In this document: positions 1-9,936 of the stretch, piece by piece
Layout of the letters: every line of letters starts with the position of its first letter
Numbering within the stretch: the first letter of the stretch is position 1
Assembly (NCBI RefSeq): GCF_001936475.1
Contig: NZ_MSPQ01000009.1
Coordinates: forward strand, 124,001 to 188,000
Source: Algoriphagus marinus
GTDB lineage: Bacteria > Bacteroidota > Bacteroidia > Cytophagales > Cyclobacteriaceae
Direction: 5' to 3'
Length of the DNA stretch: 64,000 nt
Notes under the pieces: model-generated
What the model was told of the DNA's origin: nothing
Databases searched by the model: none
The model's input: the letters and a program-made list of their open reading frames with translations, nothing else
Translations under genes and position numbers: made by a program

Positions 1-190
1 TGTATCTGAAGAGACAGGGCAACTCTCTATGACAAAAAATGGCAAAGTCTTACATAACATGTCGTTTCAGGAGATTCGAGAAACAATCAATGATTACTTA
101 AATAACGAGGAGGTAGATAGTCGATTCGAGGATATTCAGGAATATGAGTTGAAGAAGAAACGAAAACTTGCAATGACCAGTAAAACATAA
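1..190 (+). CDS. cdaA: C-terminal end of diadenylate cyclase (partial)
   Basis: Reading from base 2 gives 62 residues to the TAA at 188-190. They begin VSEETGQLSMTKNGK, which matches the conserved end of the DAC domain (VSEETG followed by a glycine and a basic stretch) in membrane-bound CdaA-type cyclases. These enzymes make cyclic di-AMP from two ATP. The rest of the protein, including the membrane helices and the DGA/RHR catalytic motifs, lies outside the window. A Lys/Arg-rich tail follows the domain. The assignment rests only on this short motif, so another DAC-domain protein is possible. Confidence 0.7.
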   Translation, partial: VSEETGQLSMTKNGKVLHNMSFQEIRETINDYLNNEEVDSRFEDIQEYELKKKRKLAMTSKT

Positions 191-214
191 AAGGCAGTGA
201 ATTCACTGCCTTTT
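189..214. terminator. Bidirectional hairpin terminator between cdaA and kbl
   Basis: A perfect 26-base palindrome (arms AAAAGGCAGTGA / TCACTGCCTTTT) starts at the cdaA stop codon and lies between two convergent genes. The A-run and T-run at its ends fit an intrinsic terminator that works in both directions. Confidence 0.8.
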
Positions 215-235
215 ATGTTTAGAATATAATAGAGC

Positions 236-1429
236 TTAAATCACACCTAGCTCTTTTCCAACTTCTATAAATGCATTAATTGCTTTATCCAAATGTTCTC
301 TTTCGTGTCCTGCGGAAATTTGAACTCTAATTCTTGCTTGCCCCTTAGGCACCACAGGAAAATAAAATCCTATCACATAAATGCCTTTTTCTAAAAGCTT
401 CTCTGCCATTTTTTGAGAAAGTACAGCATCATAGAGCATTACTGGAACAATGGGATGAGTACCGGGTTTAATGTCAAATCCAGCCGCATTCATTTTTTCT
501 CTAAAATAAGCCGTATTTGATTCAAGCTTATCCCGTAACTCGGTAGTCTCAGACAACAAATCTAAAACAGCAATTGATGCTCCGGTAATAGATGGAGCCA
601 AAGTATTTGAAAATAGATATGGTCGTGATCGCTGTCTCAAAATTTCAATAATCTCTTTTCTACCAGAAGTAAATCCTCCCGATGCACCTCCCAGCGCTTT
701 ACCTAAAGTTCCGGTGATAATATCAATTTTACCCATGACATCGCAATGTTCATGAACTCCGCGTCCTCTCTTACCCATAAAGCCTGTAGAATGACATTCG
801 TCTGACATTACCAGTGCATCATATTTTTCTGCAAGAGCTACAATTTTATCCAATTGTGCGATCGTGCCATCCATTGAAAACACTCCGTCAGTCACAATGA
901 TTTTTTGTTTTGCTCCTTTTGCAACTGCATCCTTCAATTGTTTTTCTAAATCTTCCATGTTATTGTGCTCATATCGAAATCGCATGGCTTTACAAAGCCG
1001 AACTCCATCAATAATCGAAGCATGGTTAAGTGCATCTGAAATAATGGCATCTTCTGCACCAAAAATCGGTTCGAAAACACCACCATTGGCATCAAAAGCA
1101 GCAGCATAAAGAATGGTGTCTTCAGTCCCTAAAAATTCAGAAATTTTCCGCTCCAATTCTTTATGAATGTCTTGGGTTCCACAAATAAAACGGACTGAAG
1201 ACATCCCATATCCATGAGAATCTATTGCAGCTTTAGCAGCCTCCACCACTTTAGGATGGGAAGAAAGCCCTAGATAATTATTTGCACAAAAGTTGAGAAC
1301 ATGCTTACCACCTAAAATTGTGATCTCGGCAGCCTGTGGAGAGGTGATCACTCGCTCCTTTTTAAATAATCCAGCAGCCTCTATTTCTTTTAATTCTTGT
1401 TCTAATTTGGGTTTTAATGAATCGTACAT
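236..1429 (-). CDS. kbl: Glycine C-acetyltransferase (2-amino-3-ketobutyrate CoA ligase)
   Basis: This 397-residue protein is a PLP enzyme of the alpha-oxoamine synthase family. It cleaves 2-amino-3-ketobutyrate with CoA to glycine and acetyl-CoA in the cytoplasm. Seen in the sequence are the [10 protein letters not shown]-terminal motif, SDECHSTG carrying the PLP-binding Asp and His, and GTLGKALGG with the Schiff-base lysine at residue 244, the position known in E. coli Kbl. The ATG at 1429 ([11 protein letters not shown]) was chosen over the upstream in-frame ATG at 1471 because family members start here and total about 397 residues. The gene is divergent from the threonine dehydrogenase at 1581, which makes its substrate. 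Confidence 0.95.
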   Translation of the reverse strand: MYDSLKPKLEQELKEIEAAGLFKKERVITSPQAAEITILGGKHVLNFCANNYLGLSSHPKVVEAAKAAIDSHGYGMSSVRFICGTQDIHKELERKISEFLGTEDTILYAAAFDANGGVFEPIFGAEDAIISDALNHASIIDGVRLCKAMRFRYEHNNMEDLEKQLKDAVAKGAKQKIIVTDGVFSMDGTIAQLDKIVALAEKYDALVMSDECHSTGFMGKRGRGVHEHCDVMGKIDIITGTLGKALGGASGGFTSGRKEIIEILRQRSRPYLFSNTLAPSITGASIAVLDLLSETTELRDKLESNTAYFREKMNAAGFDIKPGTHPIVPVMLYDAVLSQKMAEKLLEKGIYVIGFYFPVVPKGQARIRVQISAGHEREHLDKAINAFIEVGKELGVI

Positions 1430-1580
1430 GAATATTTGGTCTATAAATGATGCAAAAACAGGGGTTTCCATTCGTCAAAAACCCCATAAAGAGAATTGAT
1501 TTTTCTTACTTTTGCGCTAGCAAACCCAAATATAAACAAAAACCTAAAGCATAACTTTGGGTGATTTTGAAAGCCTCTTC

Positions 1581-2537
1581 ATGGAAAAAATTCTTGTTAT
1601 CGGCGCAGCCGGACAGCTTGGTTCAGAATTAACCAAATCCCTCACTGATCTCTTTGGATCAGAATCAGTTATCGCAACAGACCTCCAGGAATCAGCCAGA
1701 TCGAAGTTTGATTATTGCAGATTTGAAGTTTTGGATGTCATGAATAAAGAGGCTTTGAGGAATCTGGTCAAGAATGAGAAAGTATCTCAGATTTATCATC
1801 TTGCTGCTGTATTATCTGCCACAGGAGAAAAAAAACCAATCTTTGCTTGGCATTTGAACATGGAAAGTCTCCTTTTTGTATTAGAACTGGCCAATGAATT
1901 TAAATTAGACAAAGTATACTGGCCTTCTTCAATTGCAGTTTTTGGACCAAATACTCCAAAAATCAACACACCGCAATATTGCGTCAAAGAGCCAAATACC
2001 GTATATGGAATCAGTAAACAAGCCGGAGAACGATGGTGTGAATATTATTTTCAAAAATTCAATGTCGATGTAAGAAGTCTCAGGTATCCAGGTTTGATCG
2101 GATATAAATCCTTACCAGGCGGAGGTACCACTGACTATGCAGTGGATATCTACCACAAGGCTATCGCTGGAACTGATTTTAACTGCTTTTTAAAATCAGA
2201 CACCTCACTTCCTATGATGTATATGCCAGATGCCATCAAGGCTACAATGGACTTGATGAATGCTCCCAGAGAGTCCGTCAAAATCAGATCTAGCTACAAT
2301 CTAGCGGCGATGAGTTTTACACCAGAAGAGATTTATCAGAGTATTCTGCCTTTCTTCCCGGATTTCAAAATCGCCTATAATCCTGATTTCAGACAAGCCA
2401 TAGCAGATTCATGGCCGGATAGCATAGACGATAGCTTTGCTCGAAAAGATTGGGGCTGGAGTCCTGATTACGACCTGAATGCGATGACGTCCGATATTCT
2501 TAAAAATTTACCTGACTTCTTCCCCTCAAAGAATTAA
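1581..2537 (+). CDS. tdh: NAD-dependent L-threonine 3-dehydrogenase (epimerase/SDR type)
   Basis: This 318-residue extended SDR has the Rossmann motif GAAGQLG at residues 8-14 and the catalytic pair Tyr142/Lys146 (YGISK). The family oxidises threonine to 2-amino-3-ketobutyrate. It is the epimerase-like TDH found in Bacteroidota and animals, not the zinc-dependent E. coli type. It is divergent from kbl, so the two genes form the threonine-to-glycine pathway. The ATG at 1581 (MEKILVIG) was chosen over an in-frame ATG at 1557 because the Rossmann strand begins immediately. The residues are consistent with TDH, but a related nucleotide-sugar epimerase cannot be fully excluded from sequence alone; the kbl neighbour favours TDH. 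Confidence 0.88.
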   Translation: MEKILVIGAAGQLGSELTKSLTDLFGSESVIATDLQESARSKFDYCRFEVLDVMNKEALRNLVKNEKVSQIYHLAAVLSATGEKKPIFAWHLNMESLLFVLELANEFKLDKVYWPSSIAVFGPNTPKINTPQYCVKEPNTVYGISKQAGERWCEYYFQKFNVDVRSLRYPGLIGYKSLPGGGTTDYAVDIYHKAIAGTDFNCFLKSDTSLPMMYMPDAIKATMDLMNAPRESVKIRSSYNLAAMSFTPEEIYQSILPFFPDFKIAYNPDFRQAIADSWPDSIDDSFARKDWGWSPDYDLNAMTSDILKNLPDFFPSKN

Positions 2538-2549
2538 CTCTTCTTTTAA

Positions 2550-2578
2550 AAAGCTCGAATCCATCGAGCTTTATTTTT
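2550..2578 (+). terminator. Intrinsic terminator after tdh
   Basis: An 8-bp stem (AAAGCTCG at 2550-2557 with CGAGCTTT at 2565-2572) has a 7-base loop and is followed by ATTTTTT. It lies 13 bases past the tdh stop. Confidence 0.8.
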
Positions 2579-2652
2579 TCAGATCAATTCAACTTTTTGA
2601 TGTTTTCCTAAATCGACCAATTTCGCTATTTTAGGGAGAATCATTAATTGGT

Positions 2653-5388
2653 ATGACCCGCGAGCGAATAGCTATCCTTCTATCTGTTTTACTTGGAGTT
2701 TCACTACTTATCTTCTTTTGGACGAAAGAAGATAAGATTGATTTCAGTACGCAAATCAAACCTATACTCAACACCCACTGCATCACTTGTCACGGAGGTG
2801 TAAAAAAGAATGGGGGATTTTCGCTCCTATTTGAAGAAGAGGCCTTAGGAAATACCGAATCAGGTCATCCTGCAATAATTCCAGGGAATCCCAACGGAAG
2901 CGAGCTAATCCGAAGACTTACCGAAAGTGATCCTGAGCTAAGGATGCCTTATCAAAAACCCCCATTATCCGAAGAAGAAATTGAACTCCTTAAAACTTGG
3001 ATCCGCCAAGGCGCCAAATGGGGAGATCATTGGGCCTACACTCCGGTAGCAGAACCAACCCTTCCTCTAAACTCTTCTACTGCTTCATTGGGGAATACTA
3101 ACGACCCAAAAGCACTCAAGCCCATTGATTTCTATGTTAGAAAAAAGTTGGAAGAGTTAAATCTCCAACCTTCTGAGCAAGCAGATATATCTCACTTGAT
3201 TCGAAGAGCAGCGCTCGACATCACAGGCTTACCTCCTACTGAGGAAATGATCCAATCAATCCAATCCGGTAGAATCTCTTATGATACTGCCATTGATCAA
3301 CTTCTAGCTTCGCCTTCTTTTGGGGAAAAATGGGCATCGTGGTGGTTGGATCTAGCAAGATATGCTGACACCAAAGGCTACGAGCGGGATGTCACTAGGA
3401 CGATGTGGCCTTATCGGGACTGGGTCATTCGAGCATTCAATTCCGACAAACCTTTTGATGAATTTACAATTGAGCAGCTGGCTGGAGACTTACTGCCTAA
3501 TCCTACCACAGATCAACTAGCCGCTACGGCTTTTCACCGCAATACCATGAACAATGACGAGGGCGGTACCTATGATGAAGAATTCCGTGTAGCAGCGGTA
3601 CTCGACCGGGTGAGTACTACTTATGAGGTTTGGCAAAGCACTACCATGGCATGTGTGCAGTGCCATAGCCATCCTTATGATCCGATTCGCCACGAGGAAT
3701 TTTATCAGTCCACTGCTTTTTTCAACAATAGTCGAGACGAGGACACTCATGATGAAGAACCTAAGCTTCGTTTTTATGAATCAGAGGATCAGGAAAGACT
3801 AAATCAAATAGTCCATTGGGTAAGTGAAAATCAAAGTGAAAAAGAAGCTATTCGAATCAAAAATTTTCTGACTTTCCAAGAGCCAAAATACGCAGCTCAT
3901 ATTGCCGAGGACTTTGTCAAAGCTGAATTGATTGATACCAAATGGCTTGGAATGCAAGCCGATGGGTCCTGCTACCTCCGAAATATAGATACGCAAGAAG
4001 CAGATCAACTTCTTATGAATTATTGGTCTGAGGTGGATGGGAGTACTCTAACCATCCGAAAAGATGGTCCAGAGGGAGAGATCCTGAGTACTATCCCAAT
4101 AAATAAATCCGCAAAAGCAACTCGAACTATTTCTTTCCCTAAACTTTCAGGGAAACAAGATTTATACCTGGAGATAAAAAGTCCAAAAGCTAAAACAGAA
4201 CAGAATGCTATTGCTGTCGTTTGGTTTGCTTTTGTACCCTCATTGCCGGGGAAAGAAAAAAATGGCTTCGAAAAAGTCCAGAATAATTGGGAAAACTTAA
4301 TTGCGGCTAAGCCCACCACTGTGCCTATTCTAGTTGAAAACCCGACTTTTATGAGTCGAGAGACCCATGTTTTTGAACGTGGAAATTGGATGATAACTGG
4401 TGAAAAAGTTAGTCCTAGGATTCCGGAGAGTTTAAATCCCAGCGGGAAAGAATGGAGACAGGATAGATTGGGATTCGCAGAGTGGCTGGTAGATAATCAA
4501 AATCCATTAACTGCAAGGACGCTGGTAAATCGAATTTGGGATCAACTTTTTGGAAGAGGAATAGTGAGTACACTGGAAGATATGGGAACCCAGTCAGACC
4601 CTCCCTCTCATCCTGAATTACTGGATTATTTGGCTTGGAAAGTTATGAATGACTATGATTGGAGCATGAAGAAGCTCATTCGTGAGATCGTTACTTCTGA
4701 AACTTACAAGCAAAAATCAGCTTTGTCTCCGGAGCTTTTCGCAGCAGACCCTCAAAACAAATGGTATGCTAGAGGTCCAAGAATAAGACTCTCAGCAGAG
4801 CAAGTGAGAGACCAAGCGCTGGCTGTAAGTGGATTGCTCAGTTCAAAAATGTATGGAAAGCCTGTCATGCCTCCGCAACCCGAAGGGATTTGGCAGACTG
4901 TCTACAATGGTGAGTCATGGGTAGAAGCCGAAGGAGAAGATCGGTACAGAAGAGGAATTTATACCTTTTTAAAACGTACCAGTCCTTATCCATCCATGGT
5001 CACTTTTGATGCAGGAAGTCGAGAAGTTTGCCTTAGTAGAAGGATCGTAACGAATACACCACTTCAGGCTTTGGTTACTTTGAATGATCCGGTTTTTCTC
5101 GAGGCTTCTTTCCATTTGGCAAAGGAAATGATTGAATCCAATCCGACAGATCCAAAATCCGCCATTTCATTTGGCTATTCCAAATTACTTTTAAGTGAAA
5201 TTTCAAAAACAAAGTCAGAAGCAATGATATCGCTTTACAAACAAGGACTTTCAGAATATCAAAATCGTCCTGAATTGCTTGAAAACTTCTTTGGATTTAA
5301 GGATCAAAAAGTGACTCCAGAGTTAGCAGCTATGTCTTTAGTGGCAAATGCTTTTTTGAATTTGGATGAATTTCTAACCAGGCCCTGA
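2653..5388 (+). CDS. Planctomycete-type cytochrome c / DUF1549 / DUF1553 membrane-anchored protein
   Basis: The 911-residue protein starts with a hydrophobic anchor (about residues 7-23), so it is probably attached to the cytoplasmic membrane and faces the periplasm. A PSCyt1-type haem site CITCHGG (Cys43, Cys46, His47) follows. Next come a DUF1549-like region (about 150-360, with RYADTKGYERD and a second CVQCH motif) and, towards the C-terminus, a DUF1553-like region (about 600-880, with NPLTARTLVNRIW). Such proteins are abundant in Planctomycetes and occur in Bacteroidota; their reactions are not established. The next gene begins two bases after the stop, and these two plus the third gene form an apparent operon. 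A redox role is inferred from the haem motifs. Confidence 0.85.
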   Translation: MTRERIAILLSVLLGVSLLIFFWTKEDKIDFSTQIKPILNTHCITCHGGVKKNGGFSLLFEEEALGNTESGHPAIIPGNPNGSELIRRLTESDPELRMPYQKPPLSEEEIELLKTWIRQGAKWGDHWAYTPVAEPTLPLNSSTASLGNTNDPKALKPIDFYVRKKLEELNLQPSEQADISHLIRRAALDITGLPPTEEMIQSIQSGRISYDTAIDQLLASPSFGEKWASWWLDLARYADTKGYERDVTRTMWPYRDWVIRAFNSDKPFDEFTIEQLAGDLLPNPTTDQLAATAFHRNTMNNDEGGTYDEEFRVAAVLDRVSTTYEVWQSTTMACVQCHSHPYDPIRHEEFYQSTAFFNNSRDEDTHDEEPKLRFYESEDQERLNQIVHWVSENQSEKEAIRIKNFLTFQEPKYAAHIAEDFVKAELIDTKWLGMQADGSCYLRNIDTQEADQLLMNYWSEVDGSTLTIRKDGPEGEILSTIPINKSAKATRTISFPKLSGKQDLYLEIKSPKAKTEQNAIAVVWFAFVPSLPGKEKNGFEKVQNNWENLIAAKPTTVPILVENPTFMSRETHVFERGNWMITGEKVSPRIPESLNPSGKEWRQDRLGFAEWLVDNQNPLTARTLVNRIWDQLFGRGIVSTLEDMGTQSDPPSHPELLDYLAWKVMNDYDWSMKKLIREIVTSETYKQKSALSPELFAADPQNKWYARGPRIRLSAEQVRDQALAVSGLLSSKMYGKPVMPPQPEGIWQTVYNGESWVEAEGEDRYRRGIYTFLKRTSPYPSMVTFDAGSREVCLSRRIVTNTPLQALVTLNDPVFLEASFHLAKEMIESNPTDPKSAISFGYSKLLLSEISKTKSEAMISLYKQGLSEYQNRPELLENFFGFKDQKVTPELAAMSLVANAFLNLDEFLTRP

Positions 5389-5389
5389 T

Positions 5390-6895
5390 ATGAATCAACT
5401 CGAAAGGCTACTGAATGAGTTTTCGCAACAAAAACTACAGAATCAAACCAGAAGGCATTTCCTGATGGATTGTGTGAGCAAAGTAGGAGGACTTGCGATG
5501 GCACCGCTGCTATTTGGTTGCGAACCAGGAACTATCAAAAAATCCCAGGGATTAAATCTTTCAGATCGTGATTTAAATCCTTTGGCTCCACTCCCACCTC
5601 CATTTGCACCAAAAGCCAAATCAATCATTTACCTCCATATGGCAGGAGCTCCTTCGCAATTGGAGTTGTTTGATTACAAACCTGAATTAGTCAAATACGA
5701 TGGGAAAGCCTGCCCGGAATCCTTATTGGAAGGCCGTCAATTCGCATTTATCCGCGGTGTTCCAAATATCCTAGGGCCACAAGCCAAATTTTCTCAGCAT
5801 GGTCAATCAGGCGCTTGGGTATCAGATTATTTACCCCATTTTTCTTCGGTAGTAGATGAAGTCGCATTTCTGAAAGCCGTTCACACCGACCAGTTTAATC
5901 ATGGTCCTGCACAATTATTTATGCAGACTGGAAGCCCTAGACTTGGGAGACCTAGTATTGGAAGCTGGGTAACTTATGGGCTGGGCACCGAGAACAAAAA
6001 TTTACCAGGCTTTGTAGTTCTGACATCAGGCGGAAAAACTCCTGATGCTGGCAAAAGCGTCTGGGGTTCTGGGTTCTTGCCATCTGTCTATCAAGGAGTA
6101 CAATGCCGATCAAAAGGCGATCCGGTATTATACCTTCAGGATCCAGAAGGCATGACAAGAGATATGAAAAAATCAGTCATTCAAGCCATTAATTCGGCAA
6201 ATGAAGAAAGCTTCAAGGACTTCGGTGATCCCGAAATCTTAGCTCGGATCAATCAATATGAGATGGCATATCGTATGCAAATCGAAGTTCCGGAAGTGAT
6301 GAACATCAATGATGAACCAGCGGCGATTCAAGAGCTATATGGTACAAAACCCGGTGAGGAATCATTTGCAAACAATTGCCTGTTGGCAAGAAAATTAGTG
6401 GAAAAAGGGGTTCGCTTTGTTCAGCTTTACGATTGGGGCTGGGATACTCATGGCACCTCAAAAGAAGGATCAATAGATTCCGGCCTTCGGCAAAAATGCC
6501 AGGAAATAGACCGACCGATAACTGCACTTTTATTGGATTTGAAGCAAAGAGGACTTCTGGAAGAAACACTTGTTGTTTGGGGTGGGGAGTTTGGCCGGAC
6601 TCCAATGCAAGAAAATCGAGAAGGGAAAGTTCAGGGATGGAAAGGTCGTGATCACCACGGCGATGCCTTTACCATGTGGATGGCAGGAGGAGGAATTAAA
6701 AAAGGAGCTAGCTATGGAATCACAGATGATTTTGGTTTCGCAGGGCTTGATGAGCGAGTTTCTGTTCATGATATCCATGCTTCGATTTTGCATCTGATGG
6801 GTTTTGATCACGAGCAGTTTACTTATGATTTTCAGGGTCGCCCATTCCGATTGACCGATGTAGAGGGAGAATTAATTCACTCAATTTTAGCCTAG
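5390..6895 (+). CDS. DUF1501 family protein, probably exported
   Basis: This is a 501-residue DUF1501 protein, a relative of the alkaline phosphatase/sulfatase fold of unknown activity. An N-terminal twin-arginine-like stretch (TRRHFLMDC) is followed by a hydrophobic segment ending LLFGC, so export by Tat and possible lipidation at that cysteine are plausible. Conserved features include HMAGAPSQLELFDYKP near residue 85, HTDQFNHGPAQ, DWGWDTHG and WGGEFGRTP. DUF1501 genes are usually paired with DUF1549/DUF1553 genes, as here, and the spacing of one base indicates co-transcription with the upstream cytochrome gene. The substrate is unknown. Confidence 0.85.
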   Translation: MNQLERLLNEFSQQKLQNQTRRHFLMDCVSKVGGLAMAPLLFGCEPGTIKKSQGLNLSDRDLNPLAPLPPPFAPKAKSIIYLHMAGAPSQLELFDYKPELVKYDGKACPESLLEGRQFAFIRGVPNILGPQAKFSQHGQSGAWVSDYLPHFSSVVDEVAFLKAVHTDQFNHGPAQLFMQTGSPRLGRPSIGSWVTYGLGTENKNLPGFVVLTSGGKTPDAGKSVWGSGFLPSVYQGVQCRSKGDPVLYLQDPEGMTRDMKKSVIQAINSANEESFKDFGDPEILARINQYEMAYRMQIEVPEVMNINDEPAAIQELYGTKPGEESFANNCLLARKLVEKGVRFVQLYDWGWDTHGTSKEGSIDSGLRQKCQEIDRPITALLLDLKQRGLLEETLVVWGGEFGRTPMQENREGKVQGWKGRDHHGDAFTMWMAGGGIKKGASYGITDDFGFAGLDERVSVHDIHASILHLMGFDHEQFTYDFQGRPFRLTDVEGELIHSILA

Positions 6896-6899
6896 CCAA

Positions 6900-8276
6900 A
6901 TGGATTTTCTCTTACCGCTTTTTGGCAGATTTCACCCTCTTTTCGTCCATTTACCAATCGGAATTTTATTCTTTGCTGTGCTGCTGATTTTTCTCTCCAA
7001 AAAGGGAAAGACCAATTTCAGCAATGTGATTCCAATTACTTTTCTTACCGGAACTGTTTTCGCCTTTCTTTCTGCCATTTCCGGATTTCTCCAATATCAG
7101 CACGAAGGATATACTTGGGACTCAGTTCAAATCCATTTGATTTTAGGTTGGTGCACAGTTGCATTTTCTGCTTGGCTTTATTTTTCATTTAGAAGAAACC
7201 CTGATATCACAAAAAACAGAAAAATCCATTCCAGTGGGCTCTTATTAATCTTGATCCTTACAGGGCACTTTGGGGGCAATATCACTCATGGAGATGATTA
7301 TTTGTTTGAAGTTTTGCCTTCGGGTTTGCAGAGCTTTCTGGGAATCGAGATTGAACAGTCCAAACCTTTAGAACTACCTACTGAAAACTGGGAAGAAATC
7401 GCATTTTTTGATGGAGCAATTCAGCCTATTCTTAATCACAATTGTACTTCTTGCCACAATCCAAAAAATCTGAAAGGAGACATGGATTTAACTTCTGCAA
7501 AAGGATTGTTAGAAGGAGGTGAAAATGGCAAAATAGTGAATCAAGGTAATGCTGAAAACAGTAAGCTCTTTTCGCGCTTAATCCTTCCAAAAGAGGATGA
7601 GGAGCATATGCCTCCTAAAGAAAAAAGACAACCGCGAAAAGCAGAGATCGAATTAATCAAAGCTTGGATAGAAAGCGGGGGATCAATGGATCAAACACTG
7701 GGAGATTCCAAAGTTTCAACCAGCTTAATTTCTCAATTCTTCGCAAAGGAGGAATTTCCATTTTATCCTAAAACCACTCTTAAATCAATCTCCTCAGATA
7801 CACTTTCAAAATTACGAGAGAAGGGGTTTTTCATTGAAAATATTGCCTTGGACAATCCATTACTTCGAGTTAGCTGCATCAACTTCCCTGCATTTGAGGA
7901 TAAAGACTGGGAATTGCTCAATTCAGTTTCCGATCACATAGCGTATTTAGATTTGAGTGGATCCAAGGCAACACAAGCAATTCTTGAGTTGATAGGAACC
8001 TCCTCGAATATTACCGTTTTGAAACTCAATGGTCTTGAAATATCCGGTGAAAATTTATCCTCACTGAAAAACTGTACAAATCTCAAATTACTCTATTTGA
8101 ATTCCACAGCCATTTCCATGGAAAGTTTGAGTTTACTGAATGGGCATCCTACCCTGGAAAAAGTATATGTATTTAAAACCCCGGCCTCCAATCAAGAAAA
8201 AGTACGTTTTTCTTTTGAATTGGAAACCGGGGATTATTTGCTACCAAAATTGGCAACCGACACTATCGTTTATTGA
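6900..8276 (+). CDS. DUF2231-like membrane protein with cytochrome c site and leucine-rich tail
   Basis: The 458-residue protein begins with four predicted membrane helices (about residues 10-135) containing FHPLFVHLPIG, the histidine motif of DUF2231-like domains. A periplasmic haem-binding motif CTSCH (Cys182, Cys185, His186) lies in a PSCyt1-type region ending near HMPPKEKRQP. The last 150 residues look like short leucine-rich repeats (LDLSGSKAT, LKLNGLEIS, LYLNSTAIS). It begins four bases after the DUF1501 stop and is the third gene of the operon. Its 3' end overlaps the convergent arsC-like gene by seven bases. A membrane electron-transfer role for the operon is inference. Confidence 0.8.
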   Translation: MDFLLPLFGRFHPLFVHLPIGILFFAVLLIFLSKKGKTNFSNVIPITFLTGTVFAFLSAISGFLQYQHEGYTWDSVQIHLILGWCTVAFSAWLYFSFRRNPDITKNRKIHSSGLLLILILTGHFGGNITHGDDYLFEVLPSGLQSFLGIEIEQSKPLELPTENWEEIAFFDGAIQPILNHNCTSCHNPKNLKGDMDLTSAKGLLEGGENGKIVNQGNAENSKLFSRLILPKEDEEHMPPKEKRQPRKAEIELIKAWIESGGSMDQTLGDSKVSTSLISQFFAKEEFPFYPKTTLKSISSDTLSKLREKGFFIENIALDNPLLRVSCINFPAFEDKDWELLNSVSDHIAYLDLSGSKATQAILELIGTSSNITVLKLNGLEISGENLSSLKNCTNLKLLYLNSTAISMESLSLLNGHPTLEKVYVFKTPASNQEKVRFSFELETGDYLLPKLATDTIVY

Positions 8277-8626
8277 GAGATTTTCGAATTAATCTGATCC
8301 TGATCAAATCCTAATGTCAAAGAACCATCCGTATAAACTATTACCGGTCTTTTGATCATACTAGAATTCTCAATTAAAATTGGAATAGCTGTTTCTTTCT
8401 TTTCCAAAGCTACTTTTTGATCATCGGACATTTTTCTGAAAGTAGTCCCCTGCTTATTTACCAATTTACCTAACTCAGTTTTTTCTAAAAACCCATCCAA
8501 TAAATCAGCTGTGGGTTTTTGCTTTTTATAATCAATGAATTCGTAATCAACACCTTTTTCCTGAAGAAAGTCAAAGGCCTTCTTCATCGTATTGCAGTTT
8601 TTTATACCGTAAACTTTTATAGCCAT
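8270..8626 (-). CDS. ArsC/Spx-like thioredoxin-fold protein
   Basis: The 118-residue protein belongs to the ArsC/Spx/YffB group: VYGIKNCNTMKKAFDFL at the N-terminus with one cysteine (Cys11) and no second CxxC cysteine, and KKQKPTADLLDGFL and a C-terminal LTLGFDQDQI. YffB-like members are small single-cysteine proteins of uncertain function, while Spx regulates RNA polymerase in Firmicutes. Lacking the usual arsenate resistance partners, it is unlikely to be a dedicated arsenate reductase. It lies 14 bases after hemL in the same direction, so it is probably the last gene of that operon. Confidence 0.75.
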   Translation of the reverse strand: MAIKVYGIKNCNTMKKAFDFLQEKGVDYEFIDYKKQKPTADLLDGFLEKTELGKLVNKQGTTFRKMSDDQKVALEKKETAIPILIENSSMIKRPVIVYTDGSLTLGFDQDQINSKISQ

Positions 8627-8640
8627 TTTATTTTCAAATT

Positions 8641-9933
8641 TTATTCAAATATCTCCTTCAAACTTTCTTGGTGTGCATTCAATATCCGATCGATCAAGTC
8701 ATCACTTAAGGCTGTTGAGAGAAACAAACTCTCAAACTGACTAGGTGCCAAATAGACACCTCGATGAAGCATTGCTTGGAAGTATTTTCCAAACAAGGCC
8801 GTATCAGATTTCTTTGCAGATTCAAAATCGATCACTGGTTCAGTAGAAAAAAACAAAGAATACATACTTCCGAGTCGATTCACGGTAAACCCAAAACCCA
8901 TTGATTCATTAACCTTCATGATACCCTCGGAAAGTTTTGTCCCTATATGACTCAACTTAGCATAGACTTCAGAATGTTCGTTGAGGTAGTTCAACATCGT
9001 TAATCCCGCAGCCATAGCTATAGGATTTCCTGAAAGTGTCCCCGCTTGATAAACTGGGCCAACTGGAGAAACAAATTCCATAATTTCTTTTTTCCCTCCG
9101 TATGCACCAACAGGCATACCGCCCCCGATTATTTTCCCCAAAGTGGTCATATCCGGAGTCACACCATAAAGTTCTTGTGCTCCCCCTTTGGCTAATCTAA
9201 AACCAGTCATCACTTCATCAAAAATCAACACAATCCCTTCTCTGGTACAGATTTCACGGAGACCTTCTAAATATCCGGGAAGAGGCAAACACAAGCCCAT
9301 ATTTCCTGGAACGGGCTCCAATATTAAAGCTGCAATTTCTCCTTTATTAGCTGCCACTAAAGTTTCAATAGCATCCAAATCATTATAAGGCGCCAACAAA
9401 GTGTCTTTTGCGGTCCCCTTTGTCACTCCCGGGGAATCTGGATTACCCATCGTCATAGCGCCAGAACCAGCTGCAATAAGAAAAGAGTCTCCATGTCCAT
9501 GGTAGTGGCCTTCCATTTTGATGAATTTATCTCGCCCGGTAAACCCTCTTGCTACTCGGATCGCAGACATAGTAGCTTCTGTGCCCGAATTGACCATTCG
9601 AACTTTCTCTACCGAAGGAACCATTGAAACGATCAGTTCAGCAATTTCGACCTCTTTTGCTGTGGGCGCTCCAAAAGAGGTTCCGTTTTCCATTGCCTTA
9701 ATCACAGCCTCCCGAATCATCGGATTGTTATGACCTAGAATCATTGGACCCCAGCTATTGATAAGTTCAATATATTCATTGTCGTCCTCATCATAGATGA
9801 AGGCTCCATTTGCTTTTTTGATAAATAAAGGATCCCCACCAACAGCGCGAAATGCACGAACGGGTGAGTTCACCCCACCTGGAATAAAGTTTTGAGCATG
9901 GGCAAAAAGCCGCTTGCTTTCAGAAATAGTCAT
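8641..9933 (-). CDS. hemL: Glutamate-1-semialdehyde 2,1-aminomutase
   Basis: This 430-residue PLP enzyme converts glutamate-1-semialdehyde to 5-aminolevulinate in the C5 pathway of tetrapyrrole synthesis. Visible are the N-terminal PGGVNSPVRAF, the GTEATMSAIRVARG phosphate-binding region, FDEVMTGFR, and TTLGKIIGGGMPVGA with the PLP lysine at residue 267. Length and start fit the family. It starts three bases after the stop of the upstream periplasmic-binding-like gene and is followed closely by the arsC-like gene, forming a three-gene minus-strand unit. Confidence 0.96.
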   Translation of the reverse strand: MTISESKRLFAHAQNFIPGGVNSPVRAFRAVGGDPLFIKKANGAFIYDEDDNEYIELINSWGPMILGHNNPMIREAVIKAMENGTSFGAPTAKEVEIAELIVSMVPSVEKVRMVNSGTEATMSAIRVARGFTGRDKFIKMEGHYHGHGDSFLIAAGSGAMTMGNPDSPGVTKGTAKDTLLAPYNDLDAIETLVAANKGEIAALILEPVPGNMGLCLPLPGYLEGLREICTREGIVLIFDEVMTGFRLAKGGAQELYGVTPDMTTLGKIIGGGMPVGAYGGKKEIMEFVSPVGPVYQAGTLSGNPIAMAAGLTMLNYLNEHSEVYAKLSHIGTKLSEGIMKVNESMGFGFTVNRLGSMYSLFFSTEPVIDFESAKKSDTALFGKYFQAMLHRGVYLAPSQFESLFLSTALSDDLIDRILNAHQESLKEIFE

Positions 9934-9936
9934 GGA

